Assembly (NCBI GenBank): GCA_021805275.1
Contig: JAJZFQ010000244.1
Coordinates: forward strand, 1 to 30,134
DNA: 30,134 nt
From: Pseudomonadota bacterium
Lineage (GTDB): Bacteria > Pseudomonadota > Gammaproteobacteria > Steroidobacterales > Steroidobacteraceae
Direction of reading: 5' to 3'
Shown one piece after another: positions 7,936-18,767 of this stretch. The notes below the pieces were generated by a model that was not told the origin of the DNA, did not search any database, and saw nothing but the letters and a program-made list of their open reading frames with translations. Positions within the stretch are counted from its first letter, which is position 1, and every line of letters starts with the position of its first letter. The position numbers were made by a program, and so were the translations under genes.

Positions 7936-10900
7936 ATGGAAACAGAGCAGGGCGGGACGCCGCCGGGCGGGAACGCCTCGCTGCGGCTCGAGTGCGATCC
8001 GGCGCTGCCGATCAGCGCGCACCGCGAGCAGATCATCGCGGCGCTCGAGCGCCACCCGGCGATCGTGGTGTGCGGCGCGACCGGCTCGGGCAAATCCACC
8101 CAGCTGCCGAAGATCTGCCTGCAGGCCGGGCGGGGCATCGCCGGACTGATCGGCCACACTCAGCCGCGACGCATTGCCGCGCGCGCGCTCGCTACGCGCC
8201 TCGCCGAGGAGCTCGGCACGAGCGTCGGTGGCGCGGTCGGCTATCAGGTGCGCTTCACCGACCGGACCGGTCCGCGCAGCCGGGTGAAGCTGATGACCGA
8301 CGGCATCCTGCTGAAGGAGCTCGAAGGCGACCGCTCGTTGCGTCGCTATGACACGCTGATCATCGACGAGGCGCACGAGCGCAGTCTCAACATTGATCTG
8401 CTGCTCGGCGTGCTGCGCGGGCTGCTGCCGCGGCGACCGCAGCTGCGACTGATCGTCACCTCGGCGACGATCGAGCCGCAGCGCATCGCGGAGTTCTTCG
8501 GCGGGGCCCCGGTGATCGAGGTGTCCGGGCGCAGCTATCCGGTGCAGGTGCGCTACCGACCGCTTGCCGGGGAGGACGAAGACGCCGCTGAGCTGTCCCT
8601 GCCGGAGGGCGTGGTAGCGGCGGTCCGCGAACTCGAGGGTGGCGGCGCGCCAGCCGATACGCTGGTGTTCCTGCCGGGGGAGAAGCACATCCGCGAAGCT
8701 GCCGATGCGCTTGCCCGCGCGCCGCTGCGGCTCAGCGAGGTGTTGCCGCTCTATGCGCGTCTCTCGAGCGCCGAGCAGGCGCGCATCTTCCAGCGGCACA
8801 CGGGTCGGCGCATCGTGCTGGCCACCAACGTGGCCGAGACCTCTCTCACCGTGCCGGGCATCCGCCACGTCATCGACTCGGGACTTGCGCGCGTCAGCCG
8901 CTACAGTCCGCGCGCCAAGGTGCAGCGGCTGCACGTCGAGCCGATCTCCCAGGCGAGCGCCGAGCAGCGCAAGGGCCGCTGCGGCCGCGAGGCGCCGGGG
9001 GTCTGCATCCGCCTCTACGCCGAGGAGGATTTCGCGGCGCGCGAGCCGTTCACCGCGCCGGAGGTGCTGCGCACCAACCTCGCGAGCGTGATTCTGCGCA
9101 TGGCGAGCCTGGAGCTCGGCGAGCCGCAGGATTTCCCGTTTCTCGACCCACCCGATGCGCGGCTGATCAAAGACGGGGTACGGCTGCTCGAGGAACTGCA
9201 GGCGATGGACGCCGAGCGCCGCGTGACGCCGCTCGGACACAAGATCGCGGCCATTGCGCTCGATCCACGCCTCGGCCGCATGCTGCTCGCGGCCGCCCGG
9301 TGCGGCTGTCTCACCGAGATGCTGGTGATCACGGCGTTTCTGGAGGCGCAGGATCCACGCGAACGGCCGACGGAGCTGCAGCAGCAGGCCGAACAGCAGC
9401 ACGCGTTGTTCGCCGATCCCCGCTCGGATTTCGTCACGGTCCTGAATCTGTGGCGCCTGTACCTGCAGGAGAGCGCCCAGCGTACGGGTAACCAGCTGCG
9501 CAAGTGGTGTCGCGAGCACTTTCTCTCCTTCCTGCGCATGCGCGAGTGGCAGGATCTGCATGCGCAGCTCACCCGCAGCGCCCAAGAGCTGGGCTTGCGC
9601 CCGAACCAGATCCCCGCCAGCTACGCCGAGGTGCATCAGGCCATCCTCACCGGTTTTCTCGGCTCCATCGGTATGCTGAACGAGCGGCGCGAGTACGACG
9701 GCCCGCGCGCGATGCGTTTCGTCATCGCCCCGGGGACGCCGCTCGCCGGCCGACCGCCGAAATGGATCGTGGCCGCGAGCCTGCTCGAGACCACCCGGCT
9801 CTACGCCCGGATGGTCGCGGCCGTGGAGCCGGCGTGGATCGAGCGGGCGGCCGAGCACCTGGTCAAGCGCAGCTACAGCGAGCCGCAGTGGGTCGAGCGG
9901 CGCGCTATGGTGGGCGCGTTCGAGACGGTGACGCTCTACGGGCTGCAGCTGGCGAGCCACCGGCGGGTGGACTACGGGCGCATTGCTCCGGCCGAGGCAC
10001 GCGATATCTTCATCCGCGAGGTGCTTATCGATCCTGAGCACGGAGCGCCGCGCGCCGTGCTCGATGCGCCGTTCCTGCGGGCCAACCGCGCGCTCTGCGC
10101 CGAGCTGCAGAGGCTCGAGGCGAAAATCCGCCGCCGCGACATTCTCGCCCACGAGGAACATCAGCTAGAGTTCTACCGCGACCGGATGCCGCTCAACGTC
10201 AGCTCCGTGCAGAGCTTCACGCGCTGGTGGCGGCAGACCGAGCGCGAGCAGCCCGACCTGCTGCGCATGACCCGAGCGGATCTGATGCTGCGCGCGGCGG
10301 AGGAGATCGACGCACGCCGCTTTCCGGACGCGCTGGTGGTCGGCGGCAATCGGCTGGCGCTCTTGTACCGGTTTGAGCCCGGGGAGCCGGACGATGGACT
10401 GACGCTGCTCGTGCCGGACGTGCTGCTTGAGAGTCTCGATGCGGATCGTCTGGCCTGGCTGGTGCCCGGGTGGCGCCTGGAGAAGATCGTCGCGCTGCTG
10501 CGCGAATTGCCGAAAGGCCAACGCAAGCAGCTGGTGCCGGTGCCCGAGCACGCGCGCCAGGCGCTCGAGGAGCTGGCCGTAGCGGAGACGGACGACGCGG
10601 ACACGCTGCCGGGCTTCTACGCCGCCCTGGCGCCCTGGATCGCACGGCGGACGGCCAGCGCGCTCACGGTTGCAGAACTTGCGCAGCTGCCTCTGCCGGC
10701 GCACCTGCGGCTGAACATGCGCCTCATCGATGCACACGACACCGTGTTGGGCGAGGGGCGCGATCTGGCGGCCCTGCGGCGCACCCTGCGCGAGCGCCAA
10801 GGCGCGAGCGTTGCGCCGGGTCCGGCGCCGCAGGCGCAGCACCGCAGCTGGGACTTTGGCGAACTGCCGCAGACCCGCACCGAGCGGCGCAACGGGCTGC

Positions 10901-11715
10901 GGCTGCTCGTGTATCCGACGCTGCGCGATCTCGGCCAGTCCGTGACGAGCGCCGAGGCGCGCGATCCGATCCCGGCCGAGGCGATGCTGCGCGCTGCGGT
11001 CACGCGGCTGGCGCTGCTGGCGCTGCCGCAGCAGGCGCGCTATTGGAGCAAGCGCGTCGCGGAGGATCGCGAGCTGACGCTCACCGGGGGCGCGCTCGGG
11101 CTCGAACGCCCCGTCGCTGAGCTGCTCGTCGAGCGCATCTTTGCCGAGTGCTTCGCTCCTGCTGAGCAACCCGCGCCGCGCAGTGGCCCGGCATTCGGCC
11201 GGCAGCTCGAACAGGGGCGGTTGCGCCTCGAGGAGCAGGGCGAGCGTGTCATGGCCGCCGTACGGGCCGTGTGCGCCGAGTGGCGGGCGCTGCGCGCCGT
11301 GCTGCCGGCGCTGCGCGGCAGCGCGCAGGCGGCCGCTGCCGACATCGAGGCGCAGCTTGCGCAGCTTCTCGGTCCCCAGTTCCTCACCGCGACCCCCAAT
11401 CCCTGGTTCGCTCACCTGCCGCGCTATCTGAAGGCCGCCACGCGCCGGGCGGCCCGTCTGCCTGCCGAGGCGCGGCGCGATGCTCAGCTGGCCGCGCGCA
11501 TCGCGCCGTTCGTAGCCGCTTGGCGTGCACTGCAGAGCGAATGTCCGGCGGACGCGGTGCGCCCGCAGCTTGAGCAGCTGCGCTGGATGATCGAGGAATT
11601 CCGGGTATCTCTGTATGCCCAGGAGCTGCGCACCGTCATGCCGGTATCCGAGCGGCGCCTGGCCGAGCAGCTCGGCCAGGCAACGGCCGAGGCGCGGGCG
11701 CAGCTCGCAGTCTGA
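7936..11715 (+). CDS. hrpA: ATP-dependent RNA helicase HrpA (DEAH box)
   Basis: 1259 residues, close to the 1300 of E. coli HrpA. HrpA unwinds RNA and helps resolve stalled or collided ribosomes in the cytosol. Helicase motifs in order: Walker A GATGSGKST (47-55), the PRRIAARA motif Ia region, DEAH box (144-147 in IIDEAHERS), SAT (176-178), FLPGEKHI, TNVAETSLT, and motif VI QRKGRCGR (344-351). The region to about 620 holds the winged-helix, ratchet and OB segments (LGHKIAAIALDPRLGRMLLA, FLGSIGMLNERREYDG). The long C-terminal half is the HrpA-specific DUF3418 region (YSEPQWVERRAMVGAFETVTLYGL and beyond). The ATG at 7936 has no clear Shine-Dalgarno. It probably has its own weak promoter in the gap after the dioxygenase gene. 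Confidence 0.96.
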   Translation: METEQGGTPPGGNASLRLECDPALPISAHREQIIAALERHPAIVVCGATGSGKSTQLPKICLQAGRGIAGLIGHTQPRRIAARALATRLAEELGTSVGGAVGYQVRFTDRTGPRSRVKLMTDGILLKELEGDRSLRRYDTLIIDEAHERSLNIDLLLGVLRGLLPRRPQLRLIVTSATIEPQRIAEFFGGAPVIEVSGRSYPVQVRYRPLAGEDEDAAELSLPEGVVAAVRELEGGGAPADTLVFLPGEKHIREAADALARAPLRLSEVLPLYARLSSAEQARIFQRHTGRRIVLATNVAETSLTVPGIRHVIDSGLARVSRYSPRAKVQRLHVEPISQASAEQRKGRCGREAPGVCIRLYAEEDFAAREPFTAPEVLRTNLASVILRMASLELGEPQDFPFLDPPDARLIKDGVRLLEELQAMDAERRVTPLGHKIAAIALDPRLGRMLLAAARCGCLTEMLVITAFLEAQDPRERPTELQQQAEQQHALFADPRSDFVTVLNLWRLYLQESAQRTGNQLRKWCREHFLSFLRMREWQDLHAQLTRSAQELGLRPNQIPASYAEVHQAILTGFLGSIGMLNERREYDGPRAMRFVIAPGTPLAGRPPKWIVAASLLETTRLYARMVAAVEPAWIERAAEHLVKRSYSEPQWVERRAMVGAFETVTLYGLQLASHRRVDYGRIAPAEARDIFIREVLIDPEHGAPRAVLDAPFLRANRALCAELQRLEAKIRRRDILAHEEHQLEFYRDRMPLNVSSVQSFTRWWRQTEREQPDLLRMTRADLMLRAAEEIDARRFPDALVVGGNRLALLYRFEPGEPDDGLTLLVPDVLLESLDADRLAWLVPGWRLEKIVALLRELPKGQRKQLVPVPEHARQALEELAVAETDDADTLPGFYAALAPWIARRTASALTVAELAQLPLPAHLRLNMRLIDAHDTVLGEGRDLAALRRTLRERQGASVAPGPAPQAQHRSWDFGELPQTRTERRNGLRLLVYPTLRDLGQSVTSAEARDPIPAEAMLRAAVTRLALLALPQQARYWSKRVAEDRELTLTGGALGLERPVAELLVERIFAECFAPAEQPAPRSGPAFGRQLEQGRLRLEEQGERVMAAVRAVCAEWRALRAVLPALRGSAQAAAADIEAQLAQLLGPQFLTATPNPWFAHLPRYLKAATRRAARLPAEARRDAQLAARIAPFVAAWRALQSECPADAVRPQLEQLRWMIEEFRVSLYAQELRTVMPVSERRLAEQLGQATAEARAQLAV

Positions 11716-11723
11716 CAGGTTCC

Positions 11724-11765
11724 GTCGCTGGCTCGCGACATACGTAGAAGCGACGTTGTCTTTTT
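11724..11765 (+). terminator. Possible terminator after hrpA
   Basis: GTCGCT (11724-11729) is complementary to AGCGAC (11749-11754); a smaller GTCGC/GCGAC hairpin lies inside. A T5 run (11761-11765) follows 6 nt after the stem. The spacing is not ideal for an intrinsic terminator. Confidence 0.25.
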
Positions 11766-11855
11766 AGCCGCCTCCGACATCCTATGGTCCTAGAGACACG
11801 GATCCCGGGACCCGTGCGCGGCGCGCACGCCTAACTCACTACGGAAACTCGTTCC

Positions 11856-13217
11856 ATGACACCAGTCGAAGCCGCGCTCACCGTGGGCACTGCGGTCGTG
11901 GGCTCGCGGCGGACACAGCCCAGTCGGCTGTGGGCCTATAGCGTCTACGCGCTGATCTTCTCCGGCATCCTGCTGATCGGCCACTACCAGTTCCACGTCA
12001 TCGTGCCACGCGTGTTGGCTGTGGCCATGAGAACGCCCTGGGTCCGGCTGCTGGCCTACCTGGGGGTGTTCTGGGCGGGGCTCGGCTTGCTGCTGATACT
12101 GGTACGAACCCTGCTGTGGATCGCGTACCGGCCGGCTGCGGCGGCCACGCGCGAGGGCGCGCCCAGCCTGACGGTGGTCATACCGGCGTACAACGAGGGT
12201 GCGATGGTGCTGAAGTCGATTGAGTCGGCGGTGCATGCCGACTATCCGCGCGATCGGCTTGAGATTCTGGTGATCGATGACGGCAGCAAGGACGACACTT
12301 GGGACTACATCCGTCAGGCTGCCGAACGCTACCCCGGGCTGGTGACGGCCCTGCGTCATGAGTGCAATCGCGGCAAGCGCGAGGCGCTGGCGCTGGGGTT
12401 CACGCGCGCCCGCGGCGAGGTGCTGGTCACCATCGATTCGGACAGCGTCATCGAAGCGGATGCACTGCTGGCAATCACCGGCCCGTTCCGCGATCCGCGC
12501 ATCGGCGCCGTGGCGGGCAAGGTGCTGGTCTACAACCGGATGCAGGGCCTCATCCCCCGCATGCTTGATGTGCGCTTCATCCTCTCGTTCGACATGCTGC
12601 GGGCCGCCGAATCGGTGTATCGCAACGTCTATTGCTGTCCCGGCGCGCTGACCGCGCTGCGCGCAAGTGCGGTCGGCAGGGTGCTCGAGCGCTGGCAGCA
12701 CCAGGAATTTCTCGGCTCCCGCTGCACCTTCGGCGAGGACCGCGCGATGACCAACTACCTGCTCGATCAGGGCTACGATTCGGTGTATCAGCGCACCGCG
12801 ATCGTGCATACGGTGGTGCCACAGGCGTTCGGCAAACTGTGCAAGATGCTGTTGCGCTGGGACCGCTCCTACGTGCGCGAGGAGATTCGCTTCGCGCGCA
12901 TCGTGTGGAAGCGGCCGTGGCCGACCCGCGTCATGGCCTTCTTCGATCGCTCCATCACCAACGCGCGCTATCCGATCTCCTTCTCCGGCCTGGGGGTGCT
13001 GCCGGTGCTGCTCGAACAGGACCCGACGATCACCGTGCCGGTGTTGACCGCGATGGGCCTGACGTCGCTGTTCAGCGTGCTGTATTACCTGCGCTCCGAG
13101 CGCTCGCTCAATTTTCTCTACGGCGTGCTGTACGCGTACTTCTCCTCGCTGGCGCTGTTCTGGATATTCCCGTATGCGCTCGCCACGGTGCGTGCGCGCA
13201 GCTGGCTGACGCGCTGA
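11856..13217 (+). CDS. Processive membrane glycosyltransferase, family 2 (hyaluronan synthase/NodC-like)
   Basis: 453 residues. Two N-terminal transmembrane segments (about 26-50 and 64-91), a cytosolic GT-A domain, and several C-terminal membrane helices (about 358-450). Catalytic features: TVVIPAYNEG (106-115), VIDDGSKDDT with Asp141/Asp142, the metal-binding D-S-D at 194-196, CCPGALTALRA, and the acceptor-site GEDRAMTN (293-300). The region RWDRSYVREE closely follows the RW-x-x-S-[FY]-x-RE segment of hyaluronan synthases and NodC. However, the QxxRW motif reads MLLRW (331-335), lacking the Gln that normally contacts the acceptor. The family polymerises UDP-GlcNAc or related sugars while extruding the glycan through the inner membrane. 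No partner exopolysaccharide, BcsB-like or export gene is adjacent, so the product is unknown. The start is the ATG with a weak upstream GGAAA. Confidence 0.85.
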   Translation: MTPVEAALTVGTAVVGSRRTQPSRLWAYSVYALIFSGILLIGHYQFHVIVPRVLAVAMRTPWVRLLAYLGVFWAGLGLLLILVRTLLWIAYRPAAAATREGAPSLTVVIPAYNEGAMVLKSIESAVHADYPRDRLEILVIDDGSKDDTWDYIRQAAERYPGLVTALRHECNRGKREALALGFTRARGEVLVTIDSDSVIEADALLAITGPFRDPRIGAVAGKVLVYNRMQGLIPRMLDVRFILSFDMLRAAESVYRNVYCCPGALTALRASAVGRVLERWQHQEFLGSRCTFGEDRAMTNYLLDQGYDSVYQRTAIVHTVVPQAFGKLCKMLLRWDRSYVREEIRFARIVWKRPWPTRVMAFFDRSITNARYPISFSGLGVLPVLLEQDPTITVPVLTAMGLTSLFSVLYYLRSERSLNFLYGVLYAYFSSLALFWIFPYALATVRARSWLTR

Positions 13218-13261
13218 GGGCGGGCGCGGCCTGGGGCGCGCGCGCTGCCGGGCCAGCCGGG

Positions 13262-14377
13262 TCAGGGGCGGTGTTCGCCCGAGAGGTACTGGGGGCTTTG
13301 CATCTCGATGAGTCGGCTCGCCGTACGCTGAAACTCAAAGCGCAGTCGTGCGCCGAGGTAGAGCCGATCCGGCGCGGCGGCGGCGGACACGACCAGTTTG
13401 ACGTTGTGATCATACAGCTCGTCGACGAGCGCGATGAGGCGCCGGGTTTCGTCATTGTGCGCGTCGTCGAGTTGCGGAACCTGCCCGAGGACCACTGCCC
13501 CGTACAGCCGTGCGATCTCGATATAATCGTCCTGACTGCGCGGACCGGCGCACAGCGCCTGGAAATCGAACCACACGGCGTCTTCGCTGTGGCGCACGAC
13601 GGGAATGCTCCGTTCGTTGACCTGCACCGCGCCGCCGGACGACTCGGCGTGCTGTGCGAGTTCGGTGAACAGGGCGCGCAGACGCTGCGGGGTGTCGGCG
13701 GCCTCGGTGTGCAGATAGGTGCCGGCCTGCGTGAGCTGTCGCAGGCGATAATCGCGCCCGCCGTCGACGGCGAGCACTTCGGTGTGCCGCTCGAGCAGCG
13801 CGATCGCCGGCAGGAACCGTTGCCGCTGCAGGCCGTCGCGGTACAGCAGAGCGGGCGGACTGTTGGAGGTCGCCACCAGGCACACGCCCCGGCGGAACAG
13901 ACCGGCAAACAGCCCGCCGAGGATCATTGCATCCCCGATGTCGCTTACGAACAGTTCATCGAAGCACAGCACACGCGTCCCGGCAGCGATGCGCTCGGCG
14001 ACGGCCTCGAGCGGCGCGTCCAGTCCGCCCAGGCGCTGCAGCTCGACGTGCACGTCGTGCATGAATCGATGGAAATGCCGGCGCCGGCGCTGCGGAAACG
14101 GCAGGCTGCGGAAGAAGAGGTCCATCAGCCAGGTCTTGCCGCGGCCCACCGGTCCCCACAAATAGACGCCGCGCTGTGGCTCGTCCAGGCGCCGCGACAG
14201 CCGCTGCAACAACCGATGCGTGAACGTGCGATCGGCGTCGTGGGCGGCGATCAGGCGCGCCCGCAGCCCCTGCAGTTGATCGACGATGGCGAGCTGGATC
14301 GGGTCGGGGTCATAGCCACGTGCGCGCGCCTCCTGCGCGTACATCTCGCGCAGCGACGTCGCTGACGATGCGTCCAT
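13262..14377 (-). CDS. zapE: Cell division ATPase ZapE (AFG1-like)
   Basis: 371 residues, the normal length. ZapE is an AAA+-like ATPase that associates with the FtsZ ring during constriction under stress; the mitochondrial relative Afg1/LACE1 aids turnover of respiratory-complex subunits. Visible are the Walker A GPVGRGKT (75-82), the family segment RRHFHRFMHDVH (99-110), Walker B LCFDEL with Asp140-Glu141, SDIGDAMILGGLF, and the sensor segment LVATSNSPP. It is the last gene of the short-chain acyl-CoA operon, starting 14 nt after the acetoacetyl-CoA synthetase stop, which is an unexpected companion. It faces the glycosyltransferase gene across a 44-bp gap. Confidence 0.94.
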   Translation of the reverse strand: MDASSATSLREMYAQEARARGYDPDPIQLAIVDQLQGLRARLIAAHDADRTFTHRLLQRLSRRLDEPQRGVYLWGPVGRGKTWLMDLFFRSLPFPQRRRRHFHRFMHDVHVELQRLGGLDAPLEAVAERIAAGTRVLCFDELFVSDIGDAMILGGLFAGLFRRGVCLVATSNSPPALLYRDGLQRQRFLPAIALLERHTEVLAVDGGRDYRLRQLTQAGTYLHTEAADTPQRLRALFTELAQHAESSGGAVQVNERSIPVVRHSEDAVWFDFQALCAGPRSQDDYIEIARLYGAVVLGQVPQLDDAHNDETRRLIALVDELYDHNVKLVVSAAAAPDRLYLGARLRFEFQRTASRLIEMQSPQYLSGEHRP

Positions 14378-14391
14378 GGTGTCCGGTACGG

Positions 14392-16347
<1,956 letters not shown>

Positions 16348-16352
16348 GGACG

Positions 16353-17975
16353 CTACAGGGACTGGTAGTTGGGTCCGGAGCCACCCTCGGGCGGCGTCCA
16401 GTCGATGATGCCGTACGGGTCTTTGATGTCGCAGGATTTGCAATGCACGCAGTTCGCCGCATTGATCTGCAGCCGCCAGCCGCTCGTGTCCTCGACCATC
16501 TCGTAGACGTTGGCGGGACAGAACCGCTGGCACGGGTTGCCGAACTCGATTCGGCAGCGGTCCGTGCAGATGCTTGTGTCGCGCACCTTCAGGTGCGCCG
16601 GCTGCTGCTCGTCGTGGCTCGTCGAGGCGAAGAACACCGAGGCGAGCCGGTCGCGCGGCGGCAGTGTGCGTTCCACCCAGTGTCGGTCCGGCGAGGCGTA
16701 TGCATCGAGGTGGCGCAGCCGCTGGTAATCGGCCGCCTTGGGCCGCAGCGTCCAGGGCGTGCGACCGCCGGTGAGCGCCTCCAGGCCCGCGTTAGCGAGG
16801 CCGAACCACAGCCCGCGCTTGAAGCCCGGCTTGACGTTGCGCACCGCGCGCAGTTCCTGGCCGCCGGCCGAGGCGCGCCAGAGCGCATCGAAACCGACCG
16901 GCGAGCCGCTGGCCGCGAGGTGCTCGGCGGCGAGCATGCCTGAGCGGATCGCCTGGTGCACTCCCTTGATCTTCGGCACGTTCACCCCGCCGGCGGCATC
17001 GCCGATGAGCATCGCCCCTGGCATCTCCAGTCGGGGAATGCTCTGCCAACCGCCCGCCGCGATGGTGCGCGCCCCGGCGGCAAGGATCTCCCCGCCTTCG
17101 AGCAGCGGCTTGATGCTCGGGTGGTGCTTGAACTGCTGAAACGCCTCGAACGGAGAGAAGCGCGGGTCCTGGTAATCGAGACCGGCCACGAATCCCACGT
17201 AGACCCGGTTGTCGGTCAGGTGATAGAGGAAGCTGCCACCATAGGTATGGCCGTCGAGCGGCCAGCCGACCGTGTGCTGGATCGTCCCCGGGCGGACGCG
17301 GCCCGCGGGCAGCTGCCAGAGCTCCTTCATGCCCAGCCCGAAGGTCTGTGGGGCGCTGTCGGCGTCCAGCTTGAAGCGCTGGATCAGCTGCTTCGCCAGG
17401 CTCCCGCGGGCCCCTTCGGCCACGATGGTCGTGCCGGCGTGGATCTCTGCGCCCGGGGTGAAGTTCGGGCCGGGCTCGCCGGACTTGTCCAGCCCTACAT
17501 CCCCGAGACGCACGCCGCGCACGGCGCCGTCGGCGTCGAGCACCGGCTCGGCCGCGGCAAAGCCCGGGAAGATGTCTACGCCGAGCCCCTCGGCCTTCTG
17601 TCCGAGCCACGCGGCGAGCAGTCCGAGGGAGACGATGAAGTTGCCGTGATTATGCAGCTGGGGCGGCAGCGGCAGGCGCATCCTGCGCGTGCGGGTGAGC
17701 AGATGCAGCTCGTCGTGCCTCGCGGGGACGCAGATCGCCGGCGGTGATTGGCGCCACTCGGGTGCGAGCGCATCGAGCGGGCCGGGCTCGATCACCGCGC
17801 CGGACAGCGTGTGCGCCCCGAGAGTCGCAGCCTTCTCGAGCAGGCAGATATTAAGGTCCGGTTTGAGCTGCTTCAGCCGGATCGCGCAGGCGAGACCGGC
17901 CGGTCCCGCGCCCACGATAGCCACGTCGTACTCCATGACGTCGCGCTGGATTTCGCTGGATTGAGTGCTGTTCAT
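16353..17975 (-). CDS. Electron transfer flavoprotein-ubiquinone oxidoreductase (ETF-QO)
   Basis: 540 residues. This monotopic inner-membrane flavoprotein takes electrons from reduced ETF, the acceptor of acyl-CoA dehydrogenases, and passes them to ubiquinone. The N-terminal FAD dinucleotide fold is VAIVGAGPAGLACAI (Gly22-x-Gly24-x-x-Gly27). The central GDAAGGVNVPKIKGVHQAI segment contacts FAD and quinone. The C-terminal ferredoxin-like domain has one [4Fe-4S] site with a cysteine in CQRFCPANVYE and the CVHCKSC triad. The C-terminal DPYGIIDWTPPEGGSGPNY is the family ending. The start ATG overlaps the stop of the upstream SDR gene as ATGA, indicating translational coupling; an internal ATG at residue 14 (MEYDVAIVG) is an alternative start. 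No ETF subunits or acyl-CoA dehydrogenase lie in the window. Confidence 0.96.
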   Translation of the reverse strand: MNSTQSSEIQRDVMEYDVAIVGAGPAGLACAIRLKQLKPDLNICLLEKAATLGAHTLSGAVIEPGPLDALAPEWRQSPPAICVPARHDELHLLTRTRRMRLPLPPQLHNHGNFIVSLGLLAAWLGQKAEGLGVDIFPGFAAAEPVLDADGAVRGVRLGDVGLDKSGEPGPNFTPGAEIHAGTTIVAEGARGSLAKQLIQRFKLDADSAPQTFGLGMKELWQLPAGRVRPGTIQHTVGWPLDGHTYGGSFLYHLTDNRVYVGFVAGLDYQDPRFSPFEAFQQFKHHPSIKPLLEGGEILAAGARTIAAGGWQSIPRLEMPGAMLIGDAAGGVNVPKIKGVHQAIRSGMLAAEHLAASGSPVGFDALWRASAGGQELRAVRNVKPGFKRGLWFGLANAGLEALTGGRTPWTLRPKAADYQRLRHLDAYASPDRHWVERTLPPRDRLASVFFASTSHDEQQPAHLKVRDTSICTDRCRIEFGNPCQRFCPANVYEMVEDTSGWRLQINAANCVHCKSCDIKDPYGIIDWTPPEGGSGPNYQSL

Positions 17976-18739
17976 TGGGGCTGCATCCGCACGGCGCCAT
18001 CGAGACGGATGGTCTCGCCGTTGAGCATCGGGATTGTGAACGCCGCAGCGACCAGCTGCGCGAATTCCTCCGGCTTGCCGAGCCGGTGCGGGAAGGGGAT
18101 TTGCGCTGCGAGCGAGGACTGCAGCTCCGCGCTCATCGAGGCGACCATCGGGGTGAGGAAGATGCCCGGCGCGATGGCGATGCAGCGGATGCCGAAGCGG
18201 GCCAGCTCACGGGCCATCGGCAGCGTCATGCCGGCGAGCGCCGCCTTGGTTGCAGAGTAGGCTGCCTGGCCGATCTGCCCCTCGAAGGCCGCGACCGAGG
18301 AGGTGTGCACGATCAGACCGCGCTCGCCGTCCTCATTCGGGGTGTTGTGTTGCATCAGCGCCGCGGCTGTCTTGTCGCAGAGGAAGGTGCCGATAAGGTT
18401 GATATGCACGACCTTGGCGAAGAACTCCCCGCTCATCGGGCCGTGCTTGCCGAGCACCCGTCCCGCGCCGATGACCCCGGCGCAATTGACCAGCAGGTTC
18501 AAACCGCCGAGGTGCCGCTGGGCTTCGGCCATGGCGGCCTCCACTTCAGTCTCCGCGGTCACGTCGCAGCGCAGGAACGCTACATCGGGTCCGAGTGCCG
18601 CGGCTGCGGCCCGTCCGGCCTCCTCCTGCACGTCGAGGAGCGCCACCCGCGCGCCTTGCGCGAGGAGGTGACGGGCCGTGGCGTGCCCGAGCCCCGAGGC
18701 GCCGCCCGTGATGACGGCGCGGGCGTCTTGAATCTTCAT
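17972..18739 (-). CDS. 3-hydroxyacyl-CoA dehydrogenase, short-chain SDR (HSD10/type 2-like)
   Basis: 255 residues. NAD-dependent oxidation of short 3-hydroxyacyl-CoA (3-hydroxybutyryl-CoA or 2-methyl-3-hydroxybutyryl-CoA) to the 3-keto form. The Rossmann motif TGGASGLG (11-18) and Asp36 at the end of strand 2 indicate NAD rather than NADP. The catalytic tetrad is Asn114 (INLIGTF), Ser148, Tyr161 and Lys165 (YSATKAAL). The C-terminal NGETIRLDGAVRM is characteristic of the HSD17B10-like branch, as opposed to PhaB-type acetoacetyl-CoA reductases. A strong AGGGGG Shine-Dalgarno precedes the ATG. It lies 28 nt downstream of the thiolase and overlaps the ETF-QO start by 4 nt (ATGA), placing it between the dehydrogenase/electron-acceptor step and thiolysis. 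Confidence 0.92.
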   Translation of the reverse strand: MKIQDARAVITGGASGLGHATARHLLAQGARVALLDVQEEAGRAAAAALGPDVAFLRCDVTAETEVEAAMAEAQRHLGGLNLLVNCAGVIGAGRVLGKHGPMSGEFFAKVVHINLIGTFLCDKTAAALMQHNTPNEDGERGLIVHTSSVAAFEGQIGQAAYSATKAALAGMTLPMARELARFGIRCIAIAPGIFLTPMVASMSAELQSSLAAQIPFPHRLGKPEEFAQLVAAAFTIPMLNGETIRLDGAVRMQPQ

Positions 18740-18767
18740 CCGTCCCCCTGGGTATCCGTTCGTCCGC

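Noticed and set aside
7426..10161. Minus-strand open frame of about 910 codons
   Set aside because: Antisense to the dioxygenase and hrpA genes, crosses their boundary, and encodes a His/Arg/Ala/Leu-rich sequence without domains.
10165..11415. Minus-strand open frame of 416 codons
   Set aside because: Antisense to the HrpA C-terminal region, no motif, shadow composition.
12632..14365. Plus-strand open frame of 577 codons
   Set aside because: Overlaps the glycosyltransferase out of frame and zapE antisense; both of those have strong family motifs.
16348..16533. Upstream extension of the acetoacetyl-CoA synthetase frame
   Set aside because: It lies inside the ETF-QO 3' end in another frame, and the ATG at 16347 gives the family N-terminus.
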